Shown here: one piece after another, positions 61,820 through 64,000 of the stretch
Numbering within the stretch: position 1 is the stretch's first letter
Layout of the letters: every line of letters starts with the position of its first letter
Origin: Methanobacteriota archaeon
GTDB taxonomy: Archaea; Halobacteriota; Methanomicrobia; Methanomicrobiales; Methanospirillaceae
Direction of reading: 5' to 3'
DNA: 64,000 bases
Assembly: GCA_029547145.1 (NCBI GenBank)
Contig: JAKPPV010000010.1
Location: forward strand, 1 to 64,000
Notes under the pieces: generated by a model
Database searches by the model: none
What the model saw: only the letters and a program-made list of their open reading frames with translations
What the model was told of the DNA's origin: nothing
Translations under genes and position numbers: made by a program

Positions 61820-63106
61820 ATGAAGTACCTGGTGGTGGGTGGCGGAGGACGGGAACACGCGATCGCGGCAGCACTCGCCGGCGGGGGCGATGCCCGTATC
61901 GCGGCCGTGATGGCAACCCGGAACCCCGGGATCGCCGCGCTCGCCGACTCGATCCTGCTCGCGAAGGAGACCGATGTCGGGCATGTCGTCGGATTCGCAG
62001 CGGAACAATCGGTGGACCTGGCCCTGATCGGCCCCGAGGCCCCACTCGAGGCGGGACTCGTCGATGCACTGGAGGAGGCCGGCATCCCGGCGTTCGGCCC
62101 GACGCGGGCTGCTGCGAGGATCGAGACCGATAAGGCCTACGCCCGGGACCTGATGGCCCGGCACCGGATCCCGGGTTCGCCCGCGTACTGGCGGTTCAGC
62201 GACAGCGAGGAGGCGGTCCGGTTCATCCGGGACCACCCGGGAGACCTGGCGATCAAGCCGGTCGGCCTCACCGGGGGCAAGGGCGTCCGCGTGATGGGGG
62301 AGCAGATCGACCGCGACGGGGCCTGCGCCTACGCGCGCGAACTCGGCACGGAGATCGTCGTCGAGGAGCGGCTCGAGGGCGAGGAGTTCACCCTCCAGGC
62401 CTTCGTCGACGGGAGCCGGCTCGTCCCGATGCCCCTCGTCCAGGACCACAAGCGCGCGTTCGAGGGGGACCGCGGGCCGAACACCGGCGGGATGGGGTCC
62501 TACTCGATGCCCGACCACGGGCTCCCCTTCGTCACACCGGAGGACCGCGATCGGGCGCTCGGGATCATGGAGTCGGTGGTCCGGGCGATGGCGTCCGAGG
62601 GGACGCCCTTCGTCGGTGTACTCTACGGCCAGTTCATGAACACGGGACGGGGACCGATGGTGATCGAGTTCAACGCGCGGTTCGGGGATCCCGAGGCGAT
62701 GAACGTGCTGACCCTGCTCGGCTCGAACCTGGGCGAGCTCGCATTCCGCTGTGTCGACGGCACCCTGGGCGCCGCGGACGCATCCTTTCTGCCGGCGGCG
62801 ACGGTCTGCAAGTACCTCGTTCCGGAGGGGTACCCGGATGCACCGGGTCCGTCCGAGCCGATCGAGACGGGCGATCCGGGGACGGCACGTCTCTTCTTTG
62901 CGAACGTGGAGGAGTTGGATGGCCGGCTCTGGACCCGCCGCTCGCGCACGCTCGCCTTCGTCGGGACCGGCCCGACCCTGGAAGAGGCGGAGGCGATCGC
63001 CGAGCGGGCGGCCGCCGGCGTCAGGGGCCCGGTCCGATACCGGCGCGACATCGGGACCCGGGACCTGCTGGAACAGCGTTGCGCCCACATGAGGTCGATC
63101 CGATGA
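61820..63106 (+). CDS. purD: Phosphoribosylamine-glycine ligase (GAR synthetase)
   Basis: A 428-residue ATP-grasp enzyme, the second step of purine synthesis. It begins [20 protein letters not shown] and has [22 protein letters not shown] and [15 protein letters not shown]. Length is normal for a single-domain PurD. Its TGA overlaps the start of argF (ATGA). Confidence 0.96.
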   Translation: MKYLVVGGGGREHAIAAALAGGGDARIAAVMATRNPGIAALADSILLAKETDVGHVVGFAAEQSVDLALIGPEAPLEAGLVDALEEAGIPAFGPTRAAARIETDKAYARDLMARHRIPGSPAYWRFSDSEEAVRFIRDHPGDLAIKPVGLTGGKGVRVMGEQIDRDGACAYARELGTEIVVEERLEGEEFTLQAFVDGSRLVPMPLVQDHKRAFEGDRGPNTGGMGSYSMPDHGLPFVTPEDRDRALGIMESVVRAMASEGTPFVGVLYGQFMNTGRGPMVIEFNARFGDPEAMNVLTLLGSNLGELAFRCVDGTLGAADASFLPAATVCKYLVPEGYPDAPGPSEPIETGDPGTARLFFANVEELDGRLWTRRSRTLAFVGTGPTLEEAEAIAERAAAGVRGPVRYRRDIGTRDLLEQRCAHMRSIR

Positions 63107-64000
63107 AAAAGCACCTGCTCTCGATCCTGGACCTCTCGGTCACCGACCTCGAACGGTTGATGGCCGACGCGGCGAGGCTGAAGATGGAGAGGGCGGAGGG
63201 CTACACCCCTCCCCTCCTCGCCGGCCGGAGCCTGGCAATGATCTTCGAGAAGCCGTCGACGAGGACCCGCGTCTCGTTCGAGGTCGGCATGTTCGAGCTC
63301 GGCGGTCACGCCCTGCACCTCAATCAGGGGGACATGCAGCTGCGCCGGGGTGAGGCGATCGCCGACACCGCCCGGGTCCTCTCCCGGTACGTCTCTGCCG
63401 TGATGATCCGGGCCTACTCCCACGCCTCGATCGAGGAGTTCGCCGCTCACTCGACCGTACCGGTGATCAACGGCCTCTCCGACCGCGAACATCCATGCCA
63501 GCTTCTGGCGGACATCTTCACGATCCGCGAACGCTTCGGCCGTACCTCCGGGCTCGTCGCCGCCTGGGTAGGTGACGGCAACAACGTCTGCAACTCCCTC
63601 GTCCTCTCCGCGGGGATGACCGGGATGGAGGTGCGGGTCGCTTCCCCTCCGGCGTACGCCCCCGACTCGGCGATCATCGAGCGGGGACGGGCCGAGGGTG
63701 GACGGATCGTCGCTGCCCGGACGCCGGAAGAGGCGGTCGAGGGGGCGGACGTGATCTTCACCGATACCTGGGTCTCGATGGGAGCGGAGGGCGAGGAGGA
63801 GGCTCGCCGGGAGGCGTTCTCCGGCTACTGCATCGACGAGCGGCTCGTCGCCCGTGCCGCGGACCACGCGATCGTGATGCACTGCCTGCCGGCCCACCGG
63901 GGCGAGGAGATCTCGGACGCCGTCCTCGACGGGCCCCGGTCCGCGGTCTGGGACGAGGCGGAGAACCGGCTCCACGTCCAGAAGGCCGTCCTCCTCAACC
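63103..64000 (+). CDS. argF: Ornithine carbamoyltransferase, C-terminus cut by window end
   Basis: 299 complete codons of a carbamoyltransferase that makes citrulline for arginine synthesis. The carbamoyl phosphate motif [12 protein letters not shown] (Ser-Thr-Arg-Thr-Arg at 52-56), [12 protein letters not shown] and the ornithine-site [10 protein letters not shown] are present, which separates it from aspartate carbamoyltransferase. The frame is still open at the edge; only about 5-15 residues should be missing. Confidence 0.95.
   Translation, partial: MKKHLLSILDLSVTDLERLMADAARLKMERAEGYTPPLLAGRSLAMIFEKPSTRTRVSFEVGMFELGGHALHLNQGDMQLRRGEAIADTARVLSRYVSAVMIRAYSHASIEEFAAHSTVPVINGLSDREHPCQLLADIFTIRERFGRTSGLVAAWVGDGNNVCNSLVLSAGMTGMEVRVASPPAYAPDSAIIERGRAEGGRIVAARTPEEAVEGADVIFTDTWVSMGAEGEEEARREAFSGYCIDERLVARAADHAIVMHCLPAHRGEEISDAVLDGPRSAVWDEAENRLHVQKAVLLN

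Overview
The window comes from a high-GC euryarchaeal methanogen, most likely of the order Methanomicrobiales. The evidence is a coenzyme F430 gene cluster (cfbA, cfbE, cfbD, cfbB), two methanogenesis-marker genes (mmp9-like and mmp14-like), archaeal DnaG, RNA polymerase subunits D, N and K, deoxyhypusine synthase, archaellins of the Methanomicrobiales type, CarS and a Tes-like tetraether lipid synthase. Promoters show archaeal TATA boxes. Many starts have a GGTGA/GGAGG-type Shine-Dalgarno, while others sit about 25-30 nt after a TATA box and may be leaderless.

Layout. 1-24240 is compact core genome: a truncated secreted protein, a mucin-like membrane protein, dnaG, a UPF0058 protein, a HEAT protein, metG, tRNA-Arg(TCT), a DUF473-like protein, a PAC2 protein, leuS, a PIN-ATPase-KH protein, hisI, a prepilin peptidase, a beta-helix surface protein, an mmp9/CitG-like/DUF447 operon, the divergent F430 operon, and ilvE. 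tRNA-Glu(TTC) at 24296-24370 marks the start of a roughly 6.8 kb loosely coded accessory region, 24371-31156. It holds a decayed integrase fragment, a MNT nucleotidyltransferase with a broken HEPN partner, an ArsR-type regulator with a permease carrying a cysteine-rich loop, an ArsF/ArsG-like pair, and long stretches without convincing genes.

31157-37500 carries a receiver/PAS histidine kinase, an unknown protein, two tandem archaellins, a proline-rich membrane-anchored protein and deoxyhypusine synthase. From 37607 to 54988 every gene is on the plus strand with short gaps: tRNA-Ser, rps13, rps4, rps11, rpoD, rpl18e, rpl13, rps9, rpoN, tRNA-Pro, rpoK, eno, rps2, a Memo protein, mevalonate kinase, isopentenyl phosphate kinase, type 2 IPP isomerase, RNase J, a prenyl diphosphate synthase, gltX and then four carotenoid-type genes (cruF-like, crtI, crtB, UbiA/lycopene elongase-like). 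Isoprenoid precursor supply thus runs straight into a candidate C50 carotenoid pathway.

54985-64000 holds a winged-helix protein, mmp14-like, a small unknown, a RimK-type ligase, an alanine dehydrogenase/ornithine cyclodeaminase homologue, the divergent tes-like/carS lipid pair, pyrE, purD and the start of argF (cut by the window end).

The most interesting points are the carotenoid cluster in a strict anaerobe, the Cys-rich permease with its operator-like site and separate ArsFG-like genes, the decaying element at tRNA-Glu, the F430 cluster without cfbC beside an mmp9/CitG-like/DUF447 operon, and tRNA genes built into the ribosomal/RNA polymerase operon. Names rest on recognised motifs and known gene order; no searches were run.
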